A stretch of 64,000 nucleotides of DNA from Adiantum capillus-veneris. Taxonomy: Eukaryota; Streptophyta; Polypodiopsida; Polypodiales; Pteridaceae. Location of the stretch: positions 72,568,676-72,632,675 of the forward strand of contig CM043969.1 in the NCBI GenBank assembly GCA_014529385.2, read 5' to 3'. The translations under genes were made by a program, and so were the position numbers. This document shows positions 44,785 through 54,777 of the stretch, in pieces (the first letter of the stretch is position 1; every line of letters begins with the position of its first letter). Below the pieces are notes generated by a model. It was not told the origin of the DNA. It made no database searches and was given only the letters and a program-made list of their open reading frames with translations.

Positions 44785-46276
44785 TTATGGGCTAAAGTAG
44801 TCTTCGAGTTGATGACTGGCGAAGCGGTCTTTAAGCACGTCCAGTGCCTTCTGGTATCTGATTCTTCGTTCTTTGTTGAGCACTTGCAGAAATTGCATTG
44901 TGACTTGATTCTTCAGCCCCACCGCTGAGTAGCCTACAAACCTGGATGTTAGGTTGCTTATCATCGATGCAAATATCTTCATTCGCCAGGTGAAGAATCC
45001 AGTGTAGAATGCTTCTTCAAAGGCTAGCTTATTATTCGAGGGCAGGCACATGCATCTGGCATAGAATCCGTAAAGGATTTCTTCTGAAGGTTTCCCACTC
45101 AGATCGTAGCATAAGCCTTTGTTTCCTTCCAAGAATGAGAGCCAGGGGGCTCCTGTTTGCTCAGGCTCATTAAAAACTTGTATACCTGTGAGTAGCATCC
45201 TGCAGATCTTATATACATTGCACAGGAGAGATCTGGCAGACTCTTGAAGAAAGACATGGCGCCCGTTAGGGTTTTCACAATGTATTTCTCCGTCGCTTGG
45301 CCTCTCTCTGGAGCTGGCAGCCTAGGGAAGTTGAGCCATGTTGGCCTCTTCTTTTGCAGTGCTTCATGCGCTTGCCATGTCCTTACTCTGGGTACAGGAC
45401 AGAATGTTGGATCTCTCTGAAGGGCTGTAGGTGCTCTTGTGAACAGAATCAGGTATCTTGGATTCTTGTTTAGCCAGCTTAATCTCCACTTTGGGTGGTC
45501 TTTATCTGCGCCATCTTCTTGCATATCCTTGTACAACCTTTCTTTCACCTGTAATAGTTCTACATTGATGAGAGGGTACGACAGGGTTGTTGGTGCCATT
45601 GAGCGTTGATCTAATTGGGAGTGAGTTGAGTGACGTTGACAGAGTGTAAAACTCTCAACTCTCAATCCATAGCGGCTTTCCACTGCTCATCCACCTCTAG
45701 GGTGATCTTCTCCTTTAGTGCATCTTCTTCAGCTTTTGACAACTGGACCATTGGCACTGTATTTGCTTCTATGATGTGAACCTGAAAATCTTCATCACCA
45801 CTCGGCTCTGTTGTGGACTGCATCTCAAACTCATCAACTGAGACCGAGGGTATGTCTATCTGTGGTGGCTCTAAAGTGCCTGCCTCTTCCTGTGTGTCTG
45901 GCTTTCCATCTCTGAGGAGTTGATTTATCCGCTTGAGTTCTGCTATCTCCTTTAAGAGCTCCTCCTCTCTCTGAACCCGCATCAATTCCAGGTCTCTGTG
46001 CTATGATTGTTCAAGCTTTAATTCCAATTCTAGGTCTTTGTTTTTCTTTTCAAGTGCCTTGTACACTTCATTAGTTCCCTTGATTGAGGCCACGGTTGGA
46101 TTTTCTCTGATTTGCCGTAAGAAGATGGCCTGATCATTGATCCTTTGTTCAGATATTATCTAACTGCACCTGAAATTTCTAAGCTGACAGAGAGGTTGTA
46201 AGAAGTTCATTCGTAACTTCTGTTAGCTGCTCATCTTTTACCTTGCAGGCATCAGATAATTTGGTGAGTAGGTCTC
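44785..46276 (-). pseudogene. Element Z long ORF, C-terminal half (unknown protein)
   Basis: Continues the coiled coil from 51905 across the copia insertion: E-M-E-E-L is followed in frame by G-D-L-L-T-K-L-S-D-A. Then helical sequence with stops (45986-46276), an acidic linker (45662-45985), and a globular-looking C-terminal domain in two frames (45099-45683 and 44785-45198): P-K-W-R-L-S-W-L-N-K-N-P-R-Y-L-I-L, G-A-P-W-L-S-F-L-E-G-N-K-G-L-C-Y-D, F-Y-T-G-F-F-T-W-R-M-K, ending L-E-D-Y-F-S-P and a stop at 44785. No gag, protease, RT or integrase motif is visible. I do not recognise the family. Its position right before a PPT and LTR makes it an element-encoded protein. Confidence 0.6.
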
Positions 46277-46281
46277 CTAAC

Positions 46282-47083
46282 TGTTAAGTATGGAGCCTGA
46301 TTTACCCTTGTAATTTTCTGTGGTAAAAGCGCACATTTGTAAGGCCCCCATTATGAGGAGAAGCCATAGTGCTTGAAGGAAAATCACTCACTGGAAACCA
46401 AAATTTTCACGGACAAGAATCAGGGACAACTTTAAAGGCCTCAGGGGCGAAGGCCCCCGAGACTTTTTTTTCATCGGAATATTCTTTTTCGCCGGAATAT
46501 TATGGCCGCACGACGGTCGGAAAGTGGTCGAAAAACAACCGGTCGGTTGGCCGGTGGCCGGTAGTCAATGGCCGATGGCCGGTGGTCGAAAGTCAATGGC
46601 CGGTGGCCGATGGTCGGAAGTCAATGGCCGATGGCCGAATTCAAAAGCGGACTTGTCTTCTCAAGGGCGGCCACACATGGGCGGATTGGAGGGTCCGATT
46701 TGGACTTATTCGCACAAGGGCGGCTACACATGGCTGTCTCTCATAAGAGAGGGCAGCCCTTTTGGCCTATAAAAGGAGGCCATTTTTACACACATTTCAT
46801 AGTGTGAAGTTGATGCAACAAGGTGAGTGTGAGGTGGTGAGAGTGAAGCAAGGCGGGAGCTCCATTAAGGGTATAATCCCTTTGTAAACTACTTCTTGTT
46901 TTGAAGTACTAAAGCCATTGAGTGGCTGCTTTCCCGTGGACGTAGCCCACATTGGGTGAACCACGTATATCGTGTGTACTCTCTCTCTCTCTCTCTACTC
47001 TATTATCTCGTGTATATAAATCTGTCTCTCTCCATTAAGTAATCTACTCAATTATCTATTTAGCTACGTCTTATTTCCTAACA
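46282..47083 (+). repeat. Copia 5' LTR
   Basis: 802 bp, TGTTAAGTATGG to CCTAACA. It contains a GGCCGGTGGCCGGTAG-type minisatellite at about 46548-46637, a TATA box TATAAAAG at 46768-46775, and (CT)n near 46980. Confidence 0.97.
46768..46775 (+). promoter_or_regulatory. Copia LTR TATA box
   Basis: TATAAAAG in a GC-rich setting (GGCCTATAAAAGGAGGCC). The copy in the 3' LTR is at 51584-51591. Confidence 0.75.
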
Positions 47084-47085
47084 AC

Positions 47086-47097
47086 TGGTATCACAGC
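47086..47097 (+). other. Copia primer binding site
   Basis: TGGTATCACAGC, two bases after the LTR end; one mismatch to the initiator tRNA-Met type TGGTATCAGAGC. Confidence 0.85.
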
Positions 47098-47156
47098 AAG
47101 GTTTGCTCGTAGCTAAATTATCTCAAGGAAAGGATTCCTTGAATTGAGTGGGAGTT

Positions 47157-49469
47157 ATGGCGGAGGAAGGGAAGCTCAAGATTGAGAAGTTCAACGGCAA
47201 AAACTACCAACATTGGAAGATGCAGATTGAAGACTATCTCTACCAGAAGGACCTCTATTTGCCACTAGGCGGTCTTGCGAAGAAGCCCGCAACAATGGCA
47301 GATGAAGCATGGATTGTCCTTGATCGAAAGGCACTGGGAACAATCCGGTTAAGCTTGGCATCAACGGTGGCCTTCAATGTTTCAGAGATGAAGACCACGG
47401 AGGACTTGATGATGTCACTTGACGACTTCTACGAGAAACCATCGGCATCCAATAAGGTATTTCTTATGAAGCGCTTGTTCAATCTAAAGATGGCAGAGAA
47501 TGGTTCAGTTGCAGAACACCTAAATGACTTTAATACAAACATAATTCAACTTCGATCAGTGAAAATCAATTTCGATGACGAAGTGCGAGCTCTCCTTATA
47601 CTATCATCTCTACCGGATAGTTGGGACAGCCTTGTGATGGCTGTAAGTAATTCTATCTCTGGCACAAATACTCTTAAGTTTGATGATGTTGTGGGTGTTC
47701 TCCTAAGCGAGGAAATGCAAAGGAGAAGCACAGGAGAATCATCAAGTGCTGCACTATCAGTGGAAACAAGAGGAAGGCTTAAGGAGAGGTTCAAAAACCA
47801 AAAGGGTCGTGATCGCTCAAGGCGGAGCAAGTCACGCACAAAGTCAGTTCTTGAATGTTGGAACTGCGGCAAGAAAGGCCACGTCAAGAAGGATTGCTGG
47901 TCCAAGAAGAAGAAGGAGACAGAGTCTCAAGACAACAAGCCAACATCGGAGGCCAATGTGGCAGGTAAAGTAGAGCAAGATGCTCTAATTCTCTCATTAG
48001 ACAATGTGTCTAATTCCTGGATAGTAGATTCCGGGGCTTCATTCCATGCGACACCACACAAGCAACATTTCCAAGACTACACCAAAGGTAATTTTGGGTA
48101 TGTATACTTGGGAGATGATGAAGCTTGTGAGATTGTCGGCAAAGGTACAGTTTCTGTCAAAACTGCTAACGGAAATGAATGGAAGCTTAAAGATGTTAGG
48201 CATGTTCCTTCTCTTCGCAAAAATTTGATCTCTACAGGACAATTGGACGATGAAGGTCACAACATTGCATTCGGAAACAAACGGTGGAAGATCTCAAAGG
48301 GATCTTTGGTGGTTGCCAAGGGTGAAAAAGTCGGTACACTTTACTTGTGTACTGTTAGCACGCAACCTTCAGCTTGTGCAGCAACTACAGAAGTTGACAG
48401 TGCGGTGTGGCACTACCGACTTGGGCATATGAGTGCCAAAGGAATGCAAATCCTTCAAACAAAGAAGCTTCTACCAGGTTTGAAAGAAGTGGACTTAGAG
48501 TTCTGTGAAGATTGTGTTTACGGTAAATTAAAGAGGGTAAAATTTCAAAAATCAGGAAATGAAAGAAAAAATAAAAAACTTGAGTTGGTTCATTCTGATG
48601 TTTGGGGTCCTGCAAGTACACCATCACTTGGTGGCTCATTGTACTATGTAACATTCATAGACGATGCGACTAGAAAAACATGGGTTTATGTCATGAAGAA
48701 TAAATCCGATGTATTTTCCATATTTCAAAGGTGGAAAGCCTTTGTGGAGAATGAAACAGGTACCAAGGTTAAATGCCTCAGATCCGACAATGGAGGCGAA
48801 TATTGCAGCCAAGCTTTTGAAAGCTTTTGTGCTAGCAATGGCATTCGGAGGCAAAGGACAACCCCAAGGACACCTCAACAAAATGGGATTTCGGAAAGGA
48901 TGAACAGGACAATCATGGAACGAGCACGAAGCATGCGGCTACATGCAGGCCTACCGCTTGAGCTTTGGGCGGAAGCTGTAAGCACGTCTGTGTACTTAAT
49001 CAATCGGTCACCCTCAACGGCATTGGATGGGGGAGTTCCAGAAGAGGCATGGACAGGTAAACCGGTGAATTATGCATCTCTCAAAGTGTTTGGGTGTGCG
49101 GCTTTCATGCACATAGATAGAAGCCTAAGATCAAAGTTAGATGCAAAGTCAAAAAAGTGTTTCTTCATTGGCTATGGAGAAGGAGACTTTGGGTATCGCC
49201 TATGGAATCTTGAAGATGGTAAAATCTTAAGGAGTAGGGATGTAATTTTTAACGAACAAAATATGTACAAAGATTACTTGGAAAGAAAACAAACAAAAGA
49301 AACAGGTGAATATACATGGAGCTTGAGGATGGTGAAGACTCAAGGACTGCAAACGGTGACAATGTGCAACAACGTCAACCAAATGAGGAGCCTCAACATA
49401 TTCCCCGAAGATCTACAAGAGCAAGTAGACCTCCAGAAAGGTTTGTTCCTTCCTTCAACCATCTCTTGA
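47157..49469 (+). CDS. Copia gag-protease-integrase (5' part of gag-pol)
   Basis: Start ATG at 47157 (M-A-E-E-G-K-L-K-I-E-K-F-N-G-K-N-Y), 74 bp after the LTR; an in-frame GTG lies 9 bp upstream but no upstream ATG. Gag is about residues 1-250, with the knuckle C-W-N-C-G-K-K-G-H-V-K-K-D-C near residue 234. Protease D-S-G-A-S near 290. Integrase zinc domain W-H-Y-R-L-G-H-M near 417, then the core with H-S-D-V-W-G-P, R-S-D-N-G-G-E-Y and the Glu in S-E-R-M-N-R-T, so all three catalytic residues are visible. The frame continues into a wrong C-terminus after about 49310; the true continuation is in the frame of the next entry. Like Tnt1/Tork proteins in content and order. Confidence 0.95.
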   Translation: MAEEGKLKIEKFNGKNYQHWKMQIEDYLYQKDLYLPLGGLAKKPATMADEAWIVLDRKALGTIRLSLASTVAFNVSEMKTTEDLMMSLDDFYEKPSASNKVFLMKRLFNLKMAENGSVAEHLNDFNTNIIQLRSVKINFDDEVRALLILSSLPDSWDSLVMAVSNSISGTNTLKFDDVVGVLLSEEMQRRSTGESSSAALSVETRGRLKERFKNQKGRDRSRRSKSRTKSVLECWNCGKKGHVKKDCWSKKKKETESQDNKPTSEANVAGKVEQDALILSLDNVSNSWIVDSGASFHATPHKQHFQDYTKGNFGYVYLGDDEACEIVGKGTVSVKTANGNEWKLKDVRHVPSLRKNLISTGQLDDEGHNIAFGNKRWKISKGSLVVAKGEKVGTLYLCTVSTQPSACAATTEVDSAVWHYRLGHMSAKGMQILQTKKLLPGLKEVDLEFCEDCVYGKLKRVKFQKSGNERKNKKLELVHSDVWGPASTPSLGGSLYYVTFIDDATRKTWVYVMKNKSDVFSIFQRWKAFVENETGTKVKCLRSDNGGEYCSQAFESFCASNGIRRQRTTPRTPQQNGISERMNRTIMERARSMRLHAGLPLELWAEAVSTSVYLINRSPSTALDGGVPEEAWTGKPVNYASLKVFGCAAFMHIDRSLRSKLDAKSKKCFFIGYGEGDFGYRLWNLEDGKILRSRDVIFNEQNMYKDYLERKQTKETGEYTWSLRMVKTQGLQTVTMCNNVNQMRSLNIFPEDLQEQVDLQKGLFLPSTIS

Positions 49470-51037
49470 TCTCAGATTCTGGAGAGCCGGAATCATATGA
49501 AGAAGCTATGCAACATGAATCCAAAGAAGAATGCACGAAGAGCATGCAAGTGGAGATGGACTCACTACATCGCAACCAAACATGGGAGTTGGTTGAGTTG
49601 CCTAAAGGTAAGCGGGCACTTCAAAACAAATGGGTGTACAAGCTAAAGGAAGAAGAAGGTGGGAAGAAAAGATACAAGTCTAGGCTTGTGGTAAAAGGTT
49701 TTTCTCAAAAGAAAGGTATTGACTTCAATGAAATATTTTCTCCTGTTGTAAAAATGAACTCAATTAGGCTTGTCTTAAGCCTTGTGGCTGCTCATGATCT
49801 AAATCTCGAGCAAATGGATGTAAATACGGCATTCCCTCACGGTGACTTAGAGGAGGAAATCTACATGCTTCAACCAAAGGGGTATGAAGTAAAAGGTAAG
49901 GAGAAAATGGTTTGCAGATTAAAGAAGATCTTGTATGGTTTAAAGCAAGCATCAAGACAATGGTACTTGAAGTTTGATCGATGGATGTTGGATCATGGAT
50001 TCACAAGATGCAACTCGGATCATTGCGTCTACACGGAGAATTTGGGAGATGGGAAATTCATCATCCTAATGTTGTATGTTGATGACATGTTGATTGCAAG
50101 TGCTAACATGCAGGACATCAAAGACCTGAAAGAGGAGCTGTCCAAATCTTTTTCAATGAAAGATTTAGGTGCTGCAAAGAGGATACTTGGTATGAAAATA
50201 TCAAGGGACAGGACGAAGAAGAAAATAAAGCTATCTCAAGAAGATTACATCAAGAAGGTACTAGAAAGGTTTGCAATGCAAAATGCAAAACCAGTTTCTA
50301 CACCTTTGGCTGGTCATTTTAAACTAACGAAGGATATGTGTCCAAAGACACAAGAGGAGATAGCCTATATGTCTAAAGTTCCATATGCTGCATCGGTAGG
50401 TTCTCTAATGTATGCTATGGTTTGGACAAGGCCAGACATTGCACATGCAGTGGGAGTTGTGAGTAGGTTCATGGACAACCCAGGTAAAGAGCATTGGCAA
50501 GCTGTGAAGTGGATACTTAAGTATCTAAAAGGGACAACAACAAATGCTTTGTATTTTGGGGGAACTGATATTTTTCTAGAAGGGTATGCTGATGCAGATA
50601 TGGCAGGTGACAAAGATACTCGAAGGAGCACTACTGGCTATGTGTTCACGGTTGGAGGCACAGCAGTAAGCTGGGCTTCAAAGCTGCAGAAAGTGGTTTC
50701 ACTTTCTACCACGGAAGCAGAGTATGTAGCAATGACGGAGGCAAGCAAAGAAATTCTGTGGCTTCACAGATTCTTAGAAGAACTTGGATTCAAACAAGAC
50801 AATTGTGTCTTGTACAGTGATACCCAAAGCGCTATCCATCTTGCGAAGAACTCAGCCTTTCATTCAAGGACAAAGCACATTGAGGTGAGATATCACTTCA
50901 TACGCACTCTTTTGGAAGAGGGACAACTAAAGCTAGGAAAGGTGCATACAAGTGAAAATCCTGCAAACATGTTTACAAAGGTGGTCAACAAGGAGAAGTT
51001 GAGCTTTTGCTCATCTTCAATCGGCATTCAAGGATAA
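49316..51037 (+). CDS. Copia reverse transcriptase-RNase H (3' part of gag-pol)
   Basis: Frame-shifted continuation of the same gene. Starts E-L-E-D-G-E-D-S-R-T-A-N, then R-R-S-T-R-A-S-R-P-P-E-R-F. RT: N-K-W-V-Y-K-L-K, Q-M-D-V-N-T-A-F-P-H-G (AFLHG in most relatives), L-Y-V-D-D-M-L-I-A with the YVDD catalytic pair, L-G-M-K-I-S-R-D. RNase H: Y-A-D-A-D-M-A-G-D, S-T-T-E-A-E-Y-V-A, S-D-T-Q-S-A-I. Ends at 51035-51037. A one-base indel near 49316 separates it from the first part, so full gag-pol cannot be made without recoding. Confidence 0.95.
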   Translation: MELEDGEDSRTANGDNVQQRQPNEEPQHIPRRSTRASRPPERFVPSFNHLLISDSGEPESYEEAMQHESKEECTKSMQVEMDSLHRNQTWELVELPKGKRALQNKWVYKLKEEEGGKKRYKSRLVVKGFSQKKGIDFNEIFSPVVKMNSIRLVLSLVAAHDLNLEQMDVNTAFPHGDLEEEIYMLQPKGYEVKGKEKMVCRLKKILYGLKQASRQWYLKFDRWMLDHGFTRCNSDHCVYTENLGDGKFIILMLYVDDMLIASANMQDIKDLKEELSKSFSMKDLGAAKRILGMKISRDRTKKKIKLSQEDYIKKVLERFAMQNAKPVSTPLAGHFKLTKDMCPKTQEEIAYMSKVPYAASVGSLMYAMVWTRPDIAHAVGVVSRFMDNPGKEHWQAVKWILKYLKGTTTNALYFGGTDIFLEGYADADMAGDKDTRRSTTGYVFTVGGTAVSWASKLQKVVSLSTTEAEYVAMTEASKEILWLHRFLEELGFKQDNCVLYSDTQSAIHLAKNSAFHSRTKHIEVRYHFIRTLLEEGQLKLGKVHTSENPANMFTKVVNKEKLSFCSSSIGIQG

Positions 51038-51085
51038 GAAGCCAGAATGGAAAGCAGTCACAGGTTTGGTTTGGAGATCAGTCTC

Positions 51086-51098
51086 CAAGTGGGAGATT
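51086..51098 (+). other. Copia polypurine tract
   Basis: CAAGTGGGAGATT directly precedes the 3' LTR start TGTTAAG, the usual copia arrangement. Confidence 0.85.
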
Positions 51099-51899
51099 GT
51101 TAAGTATGGAGCCTGATTTACCCTTGTATTTTCTGTGGTAAAAGCGCACATTTGTAAGGCCCCCATTATGAGGAGAAGCCATCGTGCGTGAAGGAAAATC
51201 ACTCACTGGAAACCAAAATTTTCACGGACAAGAATCAAGGGCAACTTTAAAGGCCTCGGGGGCGGAGGCCCCCTGAGACGTTTTTTTCGCCGGAATATTC
51301 TTTTTCGCCGGAATATTATGGCCGCACGACGGTCGGAAAGTGGTCGGAAAACAACCGGTCGGTTGGCCGGTGGCCGGTAGTCAATGGCCGATGGCCGGTG
51401 GTCGAAAGTCAATGGCCGGTGGCCGGTGGTCGGAAGTCAATGGCCGGTGGCCGAATTCAAAAGCGGACTTGTCTTCTGAAGGGCGGCCACACATGGGCGG
51501 ATTGGAGGGTCCGATTTGGACTTATTCGCACAAGGGCGGCTACACATGGCTGTCTCTCATAAGAGAGGGCAGCCCTTTTGGCCTATAAAAGGAGGCCATT
51601 TCTACACACATTTCATAGTGTGAAGTTGATGCAACAAGGTGAGTGTGAGGTGGTGAGAGTGAAGCAAGGCGGGAGCTCCATTAAGGGTATAATCCCTTTG
51701 TAAACTACTTCTTGTTTTGAAGTACTAAATCCATTGAGTGGCTGCTTTCCCGTGGACGTAGCCCACATTGGGTGAACCACGTATATCGTGTGTACTCTCT
51801 CTCTCTCTCTCTACTCTATAATCTCGTGTATATAAATCTGTCTCTCTCCATTAAGTAATCTACTCAATTATCTATTTAGCTACGTCTTATTTCCTAACA
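51099..51899 (+). repeat. Copia 3' LTR
   Basis: 801 bp, near-identical to 46282-47083. The minisatellite and TATA box are conserved. Confidence 0.97.
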
Positions 51900-51904
51900 C
51901 TAAC

Positions 51905-54000
51905 TCCTCCATTTCTTTTTGTTGTTTATCTCTAGCCAACTGATGTTGTTCTGCTTCTGCCTTCAGCTGTTACACTTGCCTTTGGAGATCAGTGATGATA
52001 GTCATCCTATCTTCTAGCTCTCCTTGAAGAGCGTCGATCACTATTTCCAATTCCTTGGCCTTTGTGCTGCGGTTTAAAGCTGCTGAACGGAGTCTCTTTG
52101 TCATTTCCTGCATCTGACGTGCATATTCATTGACCTGTATTATTACTTCATCGTTTGTTTGCCACTCCTCCTGTCTTGCCAGCTGGGATGTGCCTGCAGT
52201 CTCATGTGTTGCTTCTTGCTGCGTCGTAATTGTTGGTGGTTTGTGTGTGGAGGTAAATGGTCAGTCTTCTTCTTGGCCATCCTGAGGCTTTGATGCCTCA
52301 GCAGTTTCTGGCTGAGTAGAAGTGGATGGTGTTGTCTCAACCCTTGCTGTCTCTTCAGGTGCCTTTCTTCTTTCTCTAGCTCGGGCTCCGCCTCATGTGC
52401 AGTGGTAGACGCTTTTTCCGCGTCTTCTTCTTTATCAGTCTCTTTTTTAGATCTACTTGCCTGTTCCTCGTCCGGCTTTTGAGTCTCTTCACCTGCCTTC
52501 TCCTGTTTCGGCTCACCTTCTTTTTCTTTGTGTCCGTCGAGGTGGTCAGCTTCTTGTGTAGATTCTGTTTGTTGGGTGGACTCAAAATGTTTCTCTTTGT
52601 CAGGCTCTGCTTCTTCATTGGTGTCTTTGCCTGCATGTGATGGTGTGGACTAGGCATGCGATGGTCTTGTTGTTCTAGAGGCGGTGAGGTGGGTTGGGGA
52701 GATCCATGGCTTTGCTCTTGGCTAGCCGTCTCCTCAGCTTGCCTTTGGTCTTCTGCTTCCTGGGCTCTCTTTGCAGCTTCTTCTACTTCCTTCAACTTTA
52801 ATGCTTCAGCCTCTTGTTACATTCTTTGTAATTGCTCTGTAGGATCATCCGTCTCTTTTCTTGTGTGATGCTTTGTTCGAGGTCCTTTCATTCCTGTGGG
52901 TACCCATTTTTCTGGGTCCTTGCCTTGTACTCGCCTACTGCGCTGGTGCGTCTATTTCTCTCTTTCAAATCGTGCTTGTTTTTGAACTGGTTCCTCTTGG
53001 TGTGCAGCCACAGCTTTCCTTTTTATCTCTTCTCTCTGAGATCTCTTTGCTTCGTTGTCAAAGCTCTCGCTGCTGTGCCGTTCCGGCAAGCTGTCAACTA
53101 ACTCATCATCACATTTATGTGATCTTTTACCAGACCTTGTAGCTCGTGGAGAGGGTTGTGCTGCCAAAATCCATGTATTCTGATCAGGGGTAGGCGGTAG
53201 GTTGTCGGCCATGCCGATGGCATGATATGCTATTCTAGTCAACACCTCTAGCGCACCCAAGTATGTGATTTTGCCTTCCTTCTTGGTGCCCTTCAAGGTT
53301 ATCAAGACATACTGCGCATGGTCCACTGGTTGTCTTGTTGTCGACTTAAGAACCTGAGTGAATGTGGTGGCCACGGCATCATTTGGTGTTGTGTACCTTG
53401 GTGGCCTTTTTGCCAGAAAATGGAAGTGTTGGTGGTACAAACGGGCTGGCTCTTCCACCTGTTTGTGGATAAGATCTATGAATGTAGCTGTGGCTGTCTC
53501 TTTGGTAAATGTGCCTGCGGTTTTCCTGTCTCTTGCCCACATGGTCATTCCTTTAGTGGGCAGTCTGAGTGCCTCTGCCACTGTTTCTTTTGTGATCACT
53601 ACTTTGACCTTGTTCCCTTGAGTGTCGGATATCTGTGTGGTTCAGTCCTCTTTGATGGTGGATAGAAGCTCGTAAGCTTTCTGAAAGTCCACTCCTCAAG
53701 GCTCTTGTTCGTAGAAATGCCTGAGCCCCAACCTGCGGTTAGCCTCCTTTGTCTCTAGCTTGGCAGCTACATCATAGACTTCTTTGGGCAGGAGTTGCAA
53801 CTCCACCTGATGCCCCTCTTCACTCTTGAACGTGCCAGTGAAGACCGTAGTGTGGTGCTCTTCAAGCTGTTCTCTAGAAAGGTAGGATGCCTTTGCCGCT
53901 TTGACTGATTCGGGGTCCAGTTGATACGCAGGCAATTCCTGTAGTTTCTCTTTCTGGTTTACCTTCTTCTTGGCCCTCTCTGATGCTTGCATTGCTCCTG
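51905..54000 (-). pseudogene. Element Z long ORF, N-terminal half (unknown protein)
   Basis: Start ATG at 53992 (M-Q-A-S-E-R-A-K-K-K-V-N-Q). A first domain (to about 53050) has V-I-T-K-E-T-V-A-E-A-L-R-L-P-T-K-G-M, H-F-L-A-K-R-P-P-R-Y-T-T, A-Q-Y-V-L-I-T-L-K-G-T-K-K-E-G-K, which recalls the putative plant transposon or mobile-type domains seen in Athila-like elements, but I cannot confirm the family. Then a long Lys/Glu/Gln-rich disordered stretch (52143-52950) and a coiled coil (51905-52140: A-R-Q-M-Q-E-M-T-K-R-L-R). At least two in-frame TGA stops near 53640-53695. No knuckle, protease or RT. Confidence 0.6.
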
Positions 54001-54179
54001 TTTAGTGAATAGAGTGCAAAGCTAGCAGATTTGTCGAAATTTTCTCTGGAATGTCCTTGTAGACTGAAATGCTGACAGTTTGATCCAAATTGCTTCAAAT
54101 CAATTTTTGAACAAGCAAAGATACAAAAAAACATGCAAGGAACAAAACTGTATGGTCAAAACAAAAATTCGCAATCAAA

Positions 54180-54777
54180 GTAAATAATCGCGATTATTTA
54201 CAGCTGAGGAAAATTTTCAACTTTTTGCAAACTTGGCTTTATAGGCTTGAAGTATATACCAAATACATGCTCTGAGGGAAATATGGGCTCATTTGGATGC
54301 ACAGGGTGAAAATGGTATCAGATATTGGCTTTAGGTCTCTGAAACAGTAGATATAAAGGAAATTTGAGATTTTGAACTCCAAATTGATTCAAAATTGGCT
54401 AGTAAGCTTATCACAACATGTACTTTGGATGTATGATGGCAAAATATCAAAACTTCCCAATTTTGACCAAAAAGTAAATAATCGCGATTATGAACTTTTC
54501 TTCCAAAATTGACATTTTTTGGTACAAATTGGTTTTAGGCATGGTATAGACCTTGCATGAGATATGAGATGATTTGCATCAAGAAATGTGGTCCATAACC
54601 CAAATTTTGGCTTGCAAAGACTTCTTTGCGTTTTTTGGCAATTTTACAAGTAATGGGTAGTCATTTTGGCTCATACTTGATTTTTGGCATGTACTAGGTG
54701 TGTACACATGATGGGTGAGGTGATTTGACAATTTCCAAGCAAAACTGATGCAAAAGTAAATAATCGCGATTATTTAC
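54180..54777 (-). repeat. Element Z leader array: AT-type palindrome units
   Basis: Three palindromes at 54180-54201, 54474-54495 and 54756-54777 (spacing 294 and 282 bp). The first and third are perfect 22-bp dyads, G-TAAATAATCGCGATTATTTA-C; the middle has a decayed right end (GATTATGAAC). It lies about 190 bp upstream of the element Z first ATG (53992). Confidence 0.9.

Larger units (their letters stand above)
46282..51899 (+). mobile_element. Full-length Ty1/copia element (Tork/Tnt1-like), young
   Basis: 5618 bp: LTR 46282-47083, PBS, one gag-pol, PPT, LTR 51099-51899. Perfect target duplication CTAAC at 46277-46281 and 51900-51904. The LTRs differ at about 20 of 800 positions by eye. The domain order protease, integrase, RT, RNase H is diagnostic of copia. 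It sits in the coiled-coil part of the element Z ORF. One frameshift near 49316 is the only obvious coding lesion. Confidence 0.97.

Noticed and set aside
44785-45683. Element Z C-terminal domain as a host gene exon set
   Set aside because: The coding ends 24 bp before a PPT and LTR, frame breaks are not at splice sites, and it joins the Z coiled coil in frame after removing copia.
46548-46637. GGCCGGTGG repeats as a separate satellite
   Set aside because: Present in both LTRs of the same copia, so it is part of the LTR.
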